DNA of 60,984 bases from Poseidonibacter lekithochrous (lineage in GTDB: Bacteria; Campylobacterota; Campylobacteria; Campylobacterales; Arcobacteraceae). A model generated the notes under the pieces. The model was not told where the DNA came from, did no database searches, and worked only from the letters and a program-made list of their open reading frames with translations. A program made the translations under genes and the position numbers. Positions 27,220 through 36,549 of the stretch are shown here, one piece after another (position 1 is the stretch's first letter; the number at the start of each line of letters is the position of its first letter). The stretch lies in contig NZ_JAHKQT010000030.1 in the NCBI RefSeq assembly GCF_018861145.1, positions 1 through 60,984 of the forward strand, given 5' to 3'.

Positions 27220-27834
27220 TTAGTGTGATAAATTCATAAAATTTTTAAGTATCTTTAATCCATTGTCATGTGATTTTTCAGGGTGTGGTTGAAAACCATA
27301 TATGTTTTCTTTATGTACAGCACTTGCAAAATCATAACCATATTCAGTTGTTCCAATTACATTTTTAGCATCAGTTACTGCGTGATAAGAGTGTACAAAA
27401 TATAAATAAGGATCTTTTAATCCTTTAAATAAAGTATGATCATCTTGAGTTTTAATTACATTCCAGCCCATATGTGGAATTTTTGTATCTTCATGCATTT
27501 TTGATTTATCAAATTTTACAATGTGTCCATCAATAAGGCCAAGACCTTTTGTTTCTCCAAATTCTTGAGAACTTTCAAATAAAAGTTGCATTCCAAGACA
27601 AATACCAATCATTGGTTTTCCTGATTTTGCATATTCATGGATTGCTTGAAACATTCCTGTTTTATGTAGGTTTTCCATAGCATCACCATATGCACCAACT
27701 CCTGGAAGAATAATTCTATCAAAATTTTTTAAATCTTCTGGGTCTTTAACAAATGAAGCTTTTGCATCTAGTAAATGACAAGCATTATAAACACTTGCTA
27801 AATTCCCCATATTATAATCAATAATTCCTATCAC
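27220..27834 (-). CDS. hisH: Imidazole glycerol phosphate synthase subunit HisH
   Basis: 204 residues. Class I glutamine amidotransferase that feeds ammonia to HisF in histidine synthesis. The catalytic triad is present: Cys in GICLGMQLLFE, and His and Glu in YGFQPHPEKS. The start MIGIIDYNMGN is canonical. It is co-transcribed with hisA. A ComF-like phosphoribosyltransferase gene is 30 nt upstream. Confidence 0.96.
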   Translation of the reverse strand: MIGIIDYNMGNLASVYNACHLLDAKASFVKDPEDLKNFDRIILPGVGAYGDAMENLHKTGMFQAIHEYAKSGKPMIGICLGMQLLFESSQEFGETKGLGLIDGHIVKFDKSKMHEDTKIPHMGWNVIKTQDDHTLFKGLKDPYLYFVHSYHAVTDAKNVIGTTEYGYDFASAVHKENIYGFQPHPEKSHDNGLKILKNFMNLSH

Positions 27835-27864
27835 ATTAATCCCTTTATTAAAAAAAGAATTATA

Positions 27865-28437
27865 CTAAAGTTTTGCATCAGCTAGGGTTAAAGAAAATAG
27901 GACTTTATTATTTTGTTTTTCTAATGCTTTTTTTGCTTCTAAAATTGTTGTTCCAGTTGTAATTAAATCATCACAAAGAATAAGTGTTTGATTTTTTATA
28001 TTTGAAACTTTGAATTTTCTAGGATTATTCTTTCTAAATTCTAAGTCTTTCCCTGCATATTTTACAATATTGGAAGCTTTTAAGATGTTGTATTTAGGTG
28101 TTATAAATTCTGATTTCAAATGCTTTGCTAGAATTGCAGTATGTGAAAAATCGTGTCTTGTATGATCATCGATGGGAATTGCTAAAACTTGATTTGGGAA
28201 ATTAAAGTTTTGTCCAAATTTAGCAAAAGAGAGTTTTGCTAATATATTAAAAACCCTATCTCCATGAAAATAGTATTTTGATGAAATAAGATCTTCTAGT
28301 TCTGATAATGTATAAAAAGAATAATTGAAAAAGTCTTTTTTTAGTTCTCTTTTATGAAAAGAGGGCTCTAATAAATTCTTTTGACATGTATTACAAATGA
28401 TTTGGAAAGATAGGTTTTCACAACTTAGGCATTTCAT
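27865..28437 (-). CDS. ComF-family phosphoribosyltransferase-like protein
   Basis: 190 residues. The N-terminus has two CxxC pairs (CLSCENLSFQIICNTC), probably a zinc ribbon. The C-terminal domain is type I phosphoribosyltransferase with the PRPP loop LILCDDLITTGTTILEAKKAL. ComF homologues support DNA uptake in naturally competent bacteria, including relatives of this organism. No other competence gene is nearby. It lies just ahead of hisH in the same direction. Confidence 0.82.
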   Translation of the reverse strand: MKCLSCENLSFQIICNTCQKNLLEPSFHKRELKKDFFNYSFYTLSELEDLISSKYYFHGDRVFNILAKLSFAKFGQNFNFPNQVLAIPIDDHTRHDFSHTAILAKHLKSEFITPKYNILKASNIVKYAGKDLEFRKNNPRKFKVSNIKNQTLILCDDLITTGTTILEAKKALEKQNNKVLFSLTLADAKL

Positions 28438-28794
28438 AAATTAATAATACTATAAATTATATTTATTTCTTTGATAGGATACTCCTTTCTTTTCTTTTTA
28501 GTAAAAAAAGAAGCAAAAGAAAAGTGTGAGTTCGCTGAGAATACGCTAAAAAATATGATTAAGTTCTAAAACTACAAAACTCGTTCCTACTTCACTCAGA
28601 AAGTTATAGTTTTTTAACGAACTTAATTTTATTCTTCTAGCAAATTTTAAAATGAGAATAGTAAAAGAAATTAGAAATCTATAAAATTTAATATTTTATG
28701 TAGATTCAAGGCGGAAAAGTAAATTTATCTAGGAGCTTAGTAAACTAAGTGATTAGATAAATTTTCTTTTTTAACGCAGAAGATGCACGAAAGA
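28438..28794 (-). other. Intergenic region with repeat-like palindromes (ComF to lepA)
   Basis: 357 bases with no gene. One part (about 28491-28525) is a purine/pyrimidine inverted repeat, CTTTCTTTTCTTTTTAG... AAAAGAAGCAAAAGAAAAG. The other is a long hairpin (28715-28770): outer arms AAATTTATCTA (28721-28731) and TAGATAAATTT (28754-28764), inner arms CTTAGT/ACTAAG around AA, and flanking AAAAG/CTTTT. The hairpin starts 24 nt past the lepA stop and could end lepA transcription. Both look like dispersed intergenic repeat elements. Confidence 0.6.
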
Positions 28795-30582
28795 TTATAT
28801 TTTTAAAACAGCCATGAATGCTTCTTGTGGTACGTTTACTTTCCCTATAGATTTCATTCTTTTTTTACCGGCTTTTTGTTTTTCAAGTAATTTTCTTTTT
28901 CTTGTAATATCACCACCATAACATTTTGCTGTTACGTTTTTACCTGTTGATTTCACAGTCTCTCTTGCAATAATATTAGAACCAATACTTGCTTGAATAG
29001 CTACTTCAAATAATTGTCTTGGAATTAACTCTTTTAAGGCTTTGATAAACTCTCTACCTTTTGAAAGTGCTTTATTTTCAGGAACAATAATAGATAAAGC
29101 ATCTACAACATCACCTGCTACTTTAATATCAAGTTTTTGTAATACTCCTGGTCTAAAACCTATTGGCTCATAATCAAAAGATGCATAACCTTTAGTAGTT
29201 GATTTTAATCTATCATAAAAATCCATTACAATTTCATTCATTGGAATATCATAGTCAAGTAAAACTCTTGTCCCTATATAATCCATTTTATTTTGAACAC
29301 CTCTTTTATCATTAAGAAGTTTAATTACATTTCCTAAAAACTCATCTGGAACTAAAATCGTAGCTTTTACATAAGGTTCAAAAATTGTTTCAATATGATT
29401 TGGTTCTGGTAATTCACTTGGATTTTGAATAGATATTTTTTCACCATTATTTTTTAATACTTCGTAAATAACTGTTGGTGCTGTTGCTATTAAATCAAGA
29501 TTAAATTCTCTCTCTAATCTTTCTTTAATTACTTCCATATGTAGCATTCCTAAGAATCCTGCTCTAAATCCACTTCCAAGTGCTGCTGAGCTTTCTGGTT
29601 CATAAGAGATTGAAGAATCATTAAGTCTTAATTTATCTAAGGCATCTCTTAAGTCTTCAAATTTATCTGTATCAATTGGATAAATTCCTGCAAATACAAA
29701 AGGTTTTGCTGGTTCAAATCCATCAATAGGTTCAGGTGTTCTATTTTTAGCATCAGTAATTGTATCACCAACTGCAATAATATCAACTGTTTTAATCCCA
29801 AGTACTACAATACCAATTTCACCTGTTTTAATTTCATCAGTAACTTGTTTTTTTAAAGGGTGTGGATACATTAATGATAAGACTTGTTGTTCATGCTCTG
29901 TGTTCATCATACGTACAACTTGACCTTTTTTAATACTTCCATCATATACTCGTACAAGTGCTAAGGCACCTAAATAGTTATCAAACCATGAATCATAAAT
30001 TAAAGCTTTTGTAGGAGCATTAGTATCTCCTTTAGGAGGAGGAACTCTATCTACTATAGAATCTATTAAATCTCGTACACCAAGACCAGTTTTAGCACTG
30101 ATTAGGTTATGTTCTGTACAATCAATTCCAATAGCATCTTCAACTTCTTCAAGAACTCTAAGAGGGTCAGCTGAAGGTAAATCAATTTTATTAACTACTG
30201 GTAATAGTTCTAAATCATTTTCCATTGCAATATAAACATTTGCAATAGTTTGAGCTTCTACACCTTGAGTTGAATCTACAATTAAAAGTGCACCATCAGA
30301 TGAAGCTAAAGATCTACTTACTTCGTATGAGAAATCAACATGTCCTGGAGTATCGATAAGATTTAGAACATAGTTTTGACCATCTTTTATATAATCAAGT
30401 CTAACACTTTGTGCTTTGATTGTAATCCCACGTTCTTTTTCTATATCCATTGTATCCATAACTTGAGCAGACATATCTCTATCTGCTACTGAACCACACT
30501 CTTGAATGATTCTATCAGCAAGTGTTGATTTTCCATGGTCAATATGTGCAATGATACTAAAGTTTCTAATATTTTCTTGCAA
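28795..30582 (-). CDS. lepA: Elongation factor 4 (back-translocating GTPase LepA)
   Basis: 595 residues, full length. Ribosome-associated GTPase of the EF-G class. G motifs: [10 protein letters not shown] (G1), DTPGHVDF (G3), [10 protein letters not shown] (G4). The family-specific C-terminal domain ends with [38 protein letters not shown] and FMAVLKI. A -10 box (30616-30621) lies 33 nt upstream, so it is probably its own transcript. Confidence 0.97.
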   Translation of the reverse strand: MQENIRNFSIIAHIDHGKSTLADRIIQECGSVADRDMSAQVMDTMDIEKERGITIKAQSVRLDYIKDGQNYVLNLIDTPGHVDFSYEVSRSLASSDGALLIVDSTQGVEAQTIANVYIAMENDLELLPVVNKIDLPSADPLRVLEEVEDAIGIDCTEHNLISAKTGLGVRDLIDSIVDRVPPPKGDTNAPTKALIYDSWFDNYLGALALVRVYDGSIKKGQVVRMMNTEHEQQVLSLMYPHPLKKQVTDEIKTGEIGIVVLGIKTVDIIAVGDTITDAKNRTPEPIDGFEPAKPFVFAGIYPIDTDKFEDLRDALDKLRLNDSSISYEPESSAALGSGFRAGFLGMLHMEVIKERLEREFNLDLIATAPTVIYEVLKNNGEKISIQNPSELPEPNHIETIFEPYVKATILVPDEFLGNVIKLLNDKRGVQNKMDYIGTRVLLDYDIPMNEIVMDFYDRLKSTTKGYASFDYEPIGFRPGVLQKLDIKVAGDVVDALSIIVPENKALSKGREFIKALKELIPRQLFEVAIQASIGSNIIARETVKSTGKNVTAKCYGGDITRKRKLLEKQKAGKKRMKSIGKVNVPQEAFMAVLKI

Positions 30583-30615
30583 GGTTATTATCCTTATTAT
30601 CTATTATTTATCGCG

Positions 30616-30621
30616 ATTATA
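30616..30621 (-). promoter_or_regulatory. Candidate -10 box of lepA
   Basis: Read on the minus strand, TATAAT preceded by GC, 33 nt before the lepA start codon. No -35 box is evident. Confidence 0.5.
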
Positions 30622-30681
30622 GCTAAAGTTTTGTAAGTTTGATGTTAAATTAAAAATGTAAAGAGGGTTAAATGTAGGAAT

Positions 30682-30711
30682 AAAGACTTAGATAAGTTTA
30701 TCTAAGTCTTT
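30682..30711 (-). terminator. Terminator-like hairpin after the first OmpA gene
   Basis: A 14-bp perfect inverted repeat: AAAGACTTAGATAA (30682-30695) and TTATCTAAGTCTTT (30698-30711), 11 nt beyond the stop codon. The innermost pairs would open to make the loop. On the minus strand the stem ends in TTT but no longer T-tail follows. Confidence 0.7.
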
Positions 30712-30722
30712 AAGTTTTTAGA

Positions 30723-31847
30723 TTATTGGTTTATTAAACCAGTAACTCTTCTATTTTCTGCTCTTCCTTCTTTTGTATCATTAGAGGAAATTGGTTGCGT
30801 TTCACCATATCCAATAGAGTGTAATCTTTCTGACGAAATATTAAAATTTTCTAAAGCTCTAACAGCAGACGCTGCTCTTTTTTCAGATAACTTTTGATTA
30901 TATTTTTCTGGACCTACAGAATCTGTATGCGCTTCAATTGTAGCATTTAACTTAGGATTTTCTTTTAACATACTTGCAAATTCTTGTAATCTCTCGTTAT
31001 ATTCAGATGAGATTTTATCTGAATTGTAATCAAATTTTATATTTAAATTAAATGTAGCAACACATCCATCTGAATTAACTGTAACACCTTGAGATGTATT
31101 CATACATTTATCAAGTCTATTAACAACACCATCTTTATCATCATCTTCCTCACAACCATATTCATTTACAACTGCACCTGGTAATGAATCTGGACATAAA
31201 TCTTTAGAGTTTAAAACACCATCATTATCATCATCTCCATCTACTACAGGAACAGTAGCTTCAACAGGTTCTTCAACAACAGGTACTTTTGCTACTATAT
31301 TTTCAGAATATCTTTTTCCTAATGGCATTGCCAACCCTAATGTATACATTAAGTCATTTTTTCTATCATTAATTGAGTATAAATGTCTTACATCCCCTTT
31401 AACTGCAATTCCATAATATGGAATGTCATATCTTAATCCTAATCCATAGTTTAATAAGGCAGAATCATCATTATCTTTTATTTCTTGTGTTATATCTTGG
31501 TATCCAGCTCCAATTAAACCATAAGCAGCTAATTTTTCAGTTAATGGCAGTTTTTTTACTGCATTTAAAAATACTCTATTAATATTTGTATTTCCATTAG
31601 TCCCATTGTATTTAAGACTATCACTTCTCATTATTGCTAATTCTACTTGATCTAAAAAAGAGTTTTGTAAGTTTTTAGCTAATGAAATACCAGCATTTGC
31701 ATAATGATCATCGTCTAAATTGGCTTTGCTATCTGATAATATTCCTGCAACAAAAGGTGTTACTTCATAGTTGTACTCAGTACTTGGTGCACTTTGTGCA
31801 AACATAAAAGATGCACATAATGCAGATGTTAATAAAATTTTTTTCAT
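30723..31847 (-). CDS. OmpA-family outer membrane protein with TSP3-like repeats
   Basis: 374 residues. Signal peptide 1-19 (CASFMFAQSA). An N-terminal beta-barrel domain (about 20-185) is followed by a Val/Pro-rich hinge, two Asp-rich calcium-binding thrombospondin type 3-like units (DDDNDGVLNSKDLCPDS, EDDDKDGVVNRLDKCMN) and the OmpA peptidoglycan-binding domain (about 262-374: EAHTDSVGPEKYNQKLSEKRA, GRAENRRV). It anchors outer membrane to cell wall. It is a tandem paralogue of the next gene. Each has its own promoter and terminator. Confidence 0.92.
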   Translation of the reverse strand: MKKILLTSALCASFMFAQSAPSTEYNYEVTPFVAGILSDSKANLDDDHYANAGISLAKNLQNSFLDQVELAIMRSDSLKYNGTNGNTNINRVFLNAVKKLPLTEKLAAYGLIGAGYQDITQEIKDNDDSALLNYGLGLRYDIPYYGIAVKGDVRHLYSINDRKNDLMYTLGLAMPLGKRYSENIVAKVPVVEEPVEATVPVVDGDDDNDGVLNSKDLCPDSLPGAVVNEYGCEEDDDKDGVVNRLDKCMNTSQGVTVNSDGCVATFNLNIKFDYNSDKISSEYNERLQEFASMLKENPKLNATIEAHTDSVGPEKYNQKLSEKRAASAVRALENFNISSERLHSIGYGETQPISSNDTKEGRAENRRVTGLINQ

Positions 31848-31879
31848 TTAACTTCCTTGTATTTTAAATAATTTATTTT

Positions 31880-31885
31880 ATTATA
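31880..31885 (-). promoter_or_regulatory. Candidate extended -10 promoter of the first OmpA gene
   Basis: On the minus strand TTTTTTTGCTATAAT: a TGn-extended TATAAT after a T-run, the usual Campylobacterota pattern, 33 nt before the start codon. Confidence 0.6.
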
Positions 31886-31951
31886 GCAAAAAAAGATCAG
31901 ATTTATATTAAAAAAGAATTTAGGAAGTTTTGGAAATTTGATATTAAGTGT

Positions 31952-31988
31952 AAAAAGGAATAAGACTAGGAAGTTTCCTAATCTTATT
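31952..31988 (-). terminator. Terminator after the second OmpA gene
   Basis: AATAAGA-c-TAGGAA (31959-31972) pairs with TTCCTA-a-TCTTATT (31975-31988), one mismatch. On the minus strand the stem is followed by CCTTTTT (31952-31958). Confidence 0.68.
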
Positions 31989-32000
31989 ATTTGATTATAA

Positions 32001-33095
32001 TTATTTAGTAATTACAGCTTGAACTCTTCTGTTTTGAGCTCTTCCTTCTTTATTCATGTTACTTGCAGCTGGTTTAGTTTCACCATAACCAATAGCAGTA
32101 ATTCTAGAAGAATCAACATTTAAAGATTTTAAAACTTCAACAGTTGAAGCTGCTCTTCTTTCAGATAATTTTTGATTATATTTTGCAGAACCAATTGAAT
32201 CAGTATGTGCTTCAATTGTAGCTTTTAATTTAGTATTGTTTTTCATCATATTTGCGAAGTTAACAATTCTTGAATTATAAGTATCTTTAATTACTGCAGA
32301 ATTAGTATCAAAGTTAATGTTTAAGTTAACTAATGTCATACAACCAACATTATCAACTTTTGCACCAGCAATCGTATTTGGACATTGGTCTAATCTATTT
32401 ACAACACCATCTTTATCATCATCCATTTCACAACCCATTGCATTTACAATAGCACCTGCAATAGAATTTGGACAGTTATCTTTAGCATCGATTACACCAT
32501 CTTTATCAGAATCCATTGGAGCAGGAACAACTACAGGAGCAGGAACAACTACAGGAGCAGCTTTTGCAATCTTTCCAAATGGAACAACAAAACCTAAGTT
32601 ATATAATAAAGTGTTATCTCCATGATCAGCTTCAATTAAATGTCTAACATCAGCTTTTAATGCAAATTGTTCAGCTATTTTATATTTCCAACCAAATCCA
32701 TAGTTTCCTACAAGTCCATTTTCATTATTATCATTTGCTTCATCATCAAAGAATTCAACACCAGCACCTGCTAACGCATATAATGAGAAGTTTGAAGTTA
32801 ATGGGTAATCTTTAACTAAGTTAACAAAAACTCTTGTAATTCCAGTATCTCTTCCACCTAAGTTATAATACTTTGTATCTTCTACTGTTCTGAATGCTGC
32901 AATTTCAACTTGATCTATCATAGAATCATTTTGATTAAATCCTAATGCTAATCCACCATTTGCGTAGTTTTGTTGCATACCTAAGTTACTTTCTGTATAC
33001 GCTCCACCAATCATTGGTGTAATTTCATATTTGTATTCACTTGCTGCGAACATCATTGATGCACATACAACTGATGATAATATAATTTTTTTCAT
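32001..33095 (-). CDS. OmpA-family outer membrane protein, second copy
   Basis: 364 residues. Signal peptide 1-18. Same architecture as its neighbour at 30723: barrel (about 19-175), an APVVVPAPVVVPAP hinge, two TSP3-like Asp-rich units (DSDKDGVIDAKDNCPNS, MDDDKDGVVNRLDQCPNT), and the OmpA domain (about 255-364). The pair clearly arose by tandem duplication and then diverged most in the barrel loops. Different exposed loops on a shared cell-wall anchor fit antigenic or phage-receptor variation, which is inference. Confidence 0.92.
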   Translation of the reverse strand: MKKIILSSVVCASMMFAASEYKYEITPMIGGAYTESNLGMQQNYANGGLALGFNQNDSMIDQVEIAAFRTVEDTKYYNLGGRDTGITRVFVNLVKDYPLTSNFSLYALAGAGVEFFDDEANDNNENGLVGNYGFGWKYKIAEQFALKADVRHLIEADHGDNTLLYNLGFVVPFGKIAKAAPVVVPAPVVVPAPMDSDKDGVIDAKDNCPNSIAGAIVNAMGCEMDDDKDGVVNRLDQCPNTIAGAKVDNVGCMTLVNLNINFDTNSAVIKDTYNSRIVNFANMMKNNTKLKATIEAHTDSIGSAKYNQKLSERRAASTVEVLKSLNVDSSRITAIGYGETKPAASNMNKEGRAQNRRVQAVITK

Positions 33096-33125
33096 TTTGT
33101 ATCCTTCTAATTAATAATTTTATGT

Positions 33126-33131
33126 ATTATA
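33126..33131 (-). promoter_or_regulatory. Candidate -10 box of the second OmpA gene
   Basis: TATAAT on the minus strand, 31 nt upstream of the start and 24 nt past the prs stop. No clear -35. Confidence 0.5.
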
Positions 33132-33154
33132 GCTAAATATTTATAATTTGGATA

Positions 33155-34087
33155 TTAAGCAATAAATATTGAATTCACAGATTCATTATTTTGAATTCTT
33201 CTTATTGTTTCACCAATAATAACTGATGCACTTAATACTGTTATTTTTTTAGCATCTTTTCGTGTAGGAATTGTGTCAGAAACAACTAATTCATCTAAAA
33301 CTCCATTTGCAATTCTTTCATATGCAGGTCCAGAAAGAACACCATGTGTACAGCAGGCCATTACTGAATTAGCACCTTTTTTCTTTAATACTTCAGCTGC
33401 TTTTACAAGTGTTCCAGCTGTATCAACCATATCATCAACTAAGATTACATCTTTACCTTGGACATCACCAATGATATTCATTACTTCAGATTCGTTGGCT
33501 TTTTCTCTTTTTTTATCAACAATAATTAAGTCATATCCTAATTTATCAGCATAAGATCTAGCTCTTGCAACTCCACCAATATCTGGACTAGCAATAATAG
33601 GATTTTTTAAGTTTTTATCTTTTATATAATTAGCAAATAAAATTGATCCAAATAAGTTATCAGCAGGAATATTAAAGAAACCTTGAATTTGAGCAGCATG
33701 TAAATCAATAGTTACAACTCTTGTAATTCCAGCAGCTTCTAATAAATCAGCAACTAACTTTGCAGTAATTGGAACTCTTGGAGCTGCTTTTCTATCTTGT
33801 CTTGCATATCCATAGTATGGAATTACAGCAGATATTGATTTTGCACTTGATCTTTTTAATGCATCTACCATAATTAATAGTTCCATTAAATTGTCATTTG
33901 TTGGTGCACATGTAGGTTGTATAACATAAACGTCTTGACCTCTTACACTTTCTGTAATTTGAACAGACATCTCTCCATCACTAAATTTCTTGCAAGTAGC
34001 ATTAGATACAGGCACACCTAAATAACTACCAACTTTAGCAGCAAATTCAGGGTTAGCTGAACCACTAAATAATTTATATCTTGACAT
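33155..34087 (-). CDS. prs: Ribose-phosphate pyrophosphokinase (PRPP synthetase)
   Basis: 310 residues. It makes PRPP from ribose-5-phosphate and ATP for nucleotide, histidine and NAD synthesis. Motifs: FSDGEMSVQI, RQDRKAAPRVPITAKLVADLL (ATP loop), DLHAAQIQGFF, and the PRPP-binding VILVDDMVDTAGT. AAGGAA precedes the start. Single gene, divergent from the porin gene. Confidence 0.97.
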   Translation of the reverse strand: MSRYKLFSGSANPEFAAKVGSYLGVPVSNATCKKFSDGEMSVQITESVRGQDVYVIQPTCAPTNDNLMELLIMVDALKRSSAKSISAVIPYYGYARQDRKAAPRVPITAKLVADLLEAAGITRVVTIDLHAAQIQGFFNIPADNLFGSILFANYIKDKNLKNPIIASPDIGGVARARSYADKLGYDLIIVDKKREKANESEVMNIIGDVQGKDVILVDDMVDTAGTLVKAAEVLKKKGANSVMACCTHGVLSGPAYERIANGVLDELVVSDTIPTRKDAKKITVLSASVIIGETIRRIQNNESVNSIFIA

Positions 34088-34210
34088 AAAAACTTCCTTA
34101 ATTGAATGAGTATATTTGTGATTTTATCTAAAAAGTACTTAATGGATTGTTATTGAAATATAAATTAAAATCTTTTATTAAATTGTATATAAAATATATA
34201 GTATAGGTGA

Positions 34211-34238
34211 TTGTTTAATATCAAATTGCTGTTATAAT
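34211..34238 (+). promoter_or_regulatory. Promoter of the porin gene
   Basis: TTGTTT (34211-34216), 16-nt spacer, TATAAT (34233-34238). The predicted leader is about 65 nt and contains a perfect hairpin (34261-34286). Confidence 0.65.
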
Positions 34239-34260
34239 TTTTTTGTTCTTCTAAAATGAA

Positions 34261-34286
34261 TATTAATATTACGCGCTATATTAATA
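34261..34286 (+). promoter_or_regulatory. Perfect hairpin in the porin 5' leader
   Basis: TATTAATAT (34261-34269) and ATATTAATA (34278-34286) around the loop TACGCGCT. The loop's GC-rich CGCG stands out in this AT-rich sequence. It lies 11 nt before the ribosome site AAGGA (34298-34302) and could stabilise the mRNA or act as a regulatory or protein-binding site. Confidence 0.55.
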
Positions 34287-34310
34287 AAAAATAAACTAAG
34301 GAAAATGAAT

Positions 34311-35378
34311 ATGACTAAAAAATTAAGTATGGCTGCAAGTGGATTATTATTATCTACAACAATGGCCTTCTCTGCAGATTCAATTGATAATGCTTTTAAA
34401 GAAGGTACTATATCTGGATCTTTAACAGCTTATGCCCTTGAGCATGATGGAAAAGGTAGTGCTTCTGACACAGATTCAGGGTTTGCTACAATTAATTTAG
34501 GATATGAAACTGCTTCATATATGGGATTAACTGCAAAAGCTGGTTTTGAAGCTGGTCATGGACTATCGGATGGAACATTAGCAAATGATGCATTAATGAC
34601 AGAAGCTTATGTAAGATATGCAAATGAGATGTTTTCTTTAACAGTAGGTAGACAAGCTATTGATTTAGAATGGTTAGGTGATTATAATGAAGCTGTTGTT
34701 GCAGGAATTACTGCAATTCCTGATACAACTATAGTTTTAGGATATGTTAATCAACAAGCTGCTGCTGATGAAGATGAGATTGGTGATTTTAGTGATCTAG
34801 GTGTTAAGGATGGAGCATATGTAGTTGATGCTAAATATACGGGGTTTAATGGAATTGAATTAAATCCATATTTCTATTCTGCTGTTGATGTAGCTGATTT
34901 TTATGGATTAAAAGCGACATATACAGCTGATATGTTTGGTGCTGTAGCACATTACGCAGCTTCAAGTGAAGATGTAGGTTCAGATGGTTCTATTGGACAT
35001 ATTGAAGTAAATACATCTTTATCAGGAGTTTCTGCTGCTCTTGGTTATATCAAAACTGATGATACAGCGGGTGTTGGAAGTATTGCAACGTATGGTGATA
35101 ATATCACTCCATTTGATAATGGTGGTGATAATTATGCAATTGATGCTAAAACTACTTATGGTTCTTTAGGATATTCTATTGGAGCTGTTGATTTAGGTGC
35201 ATTATATGGTGAAACAGATTTTGCAGCAAATTCAGAATCAAATGAGTTAAACTTAAGTGCAGGTTATTCATTTACTGATTCTTTATCTTTAGGATTATTA
35301 TATGTTGATTATGATTTAGAAGGTTCTTCTCTTTCTGATTATAAAGAATATTCAGCTACTTTAGCTTATTCATTTTAA
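34311..35378 (+). CDS. Outer-membrane porin (Opr-like)
   Basis: 355 residues from the chosen start. Signal peptide about 1-22 (SGLLLSTTMAFSA). The rest is a 16- to 18-strand-type barrel with alternating aromatic and small residues and Asp-rich loops. It ends LAYSF, with the terminal Phe needed for barrel assembly. I use ATG 34311: AAGGA lies 8 nt ahead, while the ATG at 34305 is only 2 nt from it. By family it gives passive diffusion of small solutes. The substrate is unknown. Confidence 0.85.
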   Translation: MTKKLSMAASGLLLSTTMAFSADSIDNAFKEGTISGSLTAYALEHDGKGSASDTDSGFATINLGYETASYMGLTAKAGFEAGHGLSDGTLANDALMTEAYVRYANEMFSLTVGRQAIDLEWLGDYNEAVVAGITAIPDTTIVLGYVNQQAAADEDEIGDFSDLGVKDGAYVVDAKYTGFNGIELNPYFYSAVDVADFYGLKATYTADMFGAVAHYAASSEDVGSDGSIGHIEVNTSLSGVSAALGYIKTDDTAGVGSIATYGDNITPFDNGGDNYAIDAKTTYGSLGYSIGAVDLGALYGETDFAANSESNELNLSAGYSFTDSLSLGLLYVDYDLEGSSLSDYKEYSATLAYSF

Positions 35379-35382
35379 TAAT

Positions 35383-35425
35383 AGATAATTTAGGAGTTAA
35401 TCTCCTAAATTATCTTATACTTTTT
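35383..35425 (+). terminator. Terminator after the porin gene
   Basis: A 14-bp perfect stem: AGATAATTTAGGAG (35383-35396), loop TTAAT, CTCCTAAATTATCT (35402-35415), followed by TATACTTTTT. It separates the porin from the convergent mnmA gene. Confidence 0.85.
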
Positions 35426-35430
35426 ATTTA

Positions 35431-36531
35431 TTAATTATAGTAATTACTTATAAATCCACCACCTAAACAATACTCACCATCATATAAAACAAGACTTTGT
35501 CCCAAAGTTACAGCTCTTTGTGGCTTGTCAAATTCAATTAAGACTTTATCATCATTAACTGATGTAACAGTACAAGCTTGTTTTTGCTGACGATACCGAA
35601 CTTGAGCCATTAATTTGTCTCCAACTTTTGGTGATTCATCTAATACCCAGTGCATATGGCTAGCCTCTACATTTTGGTTCATAAGTAAAGGGTGATTTGT
35701 GTCTTGAACAACTGTTAATGTATTGTTCTCCATATCTTTTTTGGCTGCATACCATGGATTATGGATATGACCAGCTGATTCAGTCTCTTTAATTCCTCCA
35801 AGACCAATACCTTTTCTCTGTCCTAGGGTGTAACAGATAAGGCCTTTATGTTTTCCTATTACTTTTCCATTTTCATCTATGATATCTCCTGGAATTGCTT
35901 TTAAATGTTGAGTGATAAATTCATCAAATCTTTGGTTACCAATGAAACATATACCTGTACTGTCTTTTTTATCACTTACACTTAGATTGTGTTCTTTTGC
36001 AATTTCACGCACTTCTTTTTTTGTCAAATCAGCAAGTGGAAACATTGCATGGGATAGTTGTTCACTTGATAGTGCATGTAAGAAATAAGTTTGATCTTTT
36101 GAACTATCTTTTGGAGTATCAAGTACATAGTGATCATGATATTTAGCTATTTTTGCATAATGGCCAGTTGCAATCATATCTGCACCCATTTTTTTTGCTT
36201 CATTTAAAAATACATTAAATTTAATCTCTCGATTACAAAGTATATCTGGATTTGGAGTAAGTCCTTTTTTTAAACCTTCTAAAAATACATCAAAAACTTT
36301 AGTTCTATATTCCTCAACAAAGTCTTTACCAATTACCTCTATTCCTAATAATTTACCTACTTTTTTTGCATCTTCAAACTCTATACGATTAGGACATTGA
36401 CTACCTTCAATTCCATATTCCCAGTTACGCATAAATAAGCCTACTACTTCATAGCCTTGTTGTTTTAATAGCAATGCTGTAACAGATGAATCAACCCCAC
36501 CTGACATTCCTACAACTACTTTTTTCTTCAT
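35431..36531 (-). CDS. mnmA: tRNA-specific 2-thiouridylase MnmA
   Basis: 366 residues. It thiolates U34 of Lys, Glu and Gln tRNAs. The PP-loop GMSGGVDSSVTALL binds ATP. The two catalytic cysteines are in PDILCNREIKF and STGICFIGNQRF. The C-terminal beta-barrel domain is complete. It is the last gene of a minus-strand operon with the M24 peptidase and folK (18-nt gap). Confidence 0.96.
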   Translation of the reverse strand: MKKKVVVGMSGGVDSSVTALLLKQQGYEVVGLFMRNWEYGIEGSQCPNRIEFEDAKKVGKLLGIEVIGKDFVEEYRTKVFDVFLEGLKKGLTPNPDILCNREIKFNVFLNEAKKMGADMIATGHYAKIAKYHDHYVLDTPKDSSKDQTYFLHALSSEQLSHAMFPLADLTKKEVREIAKEHNLSVSDKKDSTGICFIGNQRFDEFITQHLKAIPGDIIDENGKVIGKHKGLICYTLGQRKGIGLGGIKETESAGHIHNPWYAAKKDMENNTLTVVQDTNHPLLMNQNVEASHMHWVLDESPKVGDKLMAQVRYRQQKQACTVTSVNDDKVLIEFDKPQRAVTLGQSLVLYDGEYCLGGGFISNYYN

Positions 36532-36549
36532 TCTCTACCCTTATAAATT

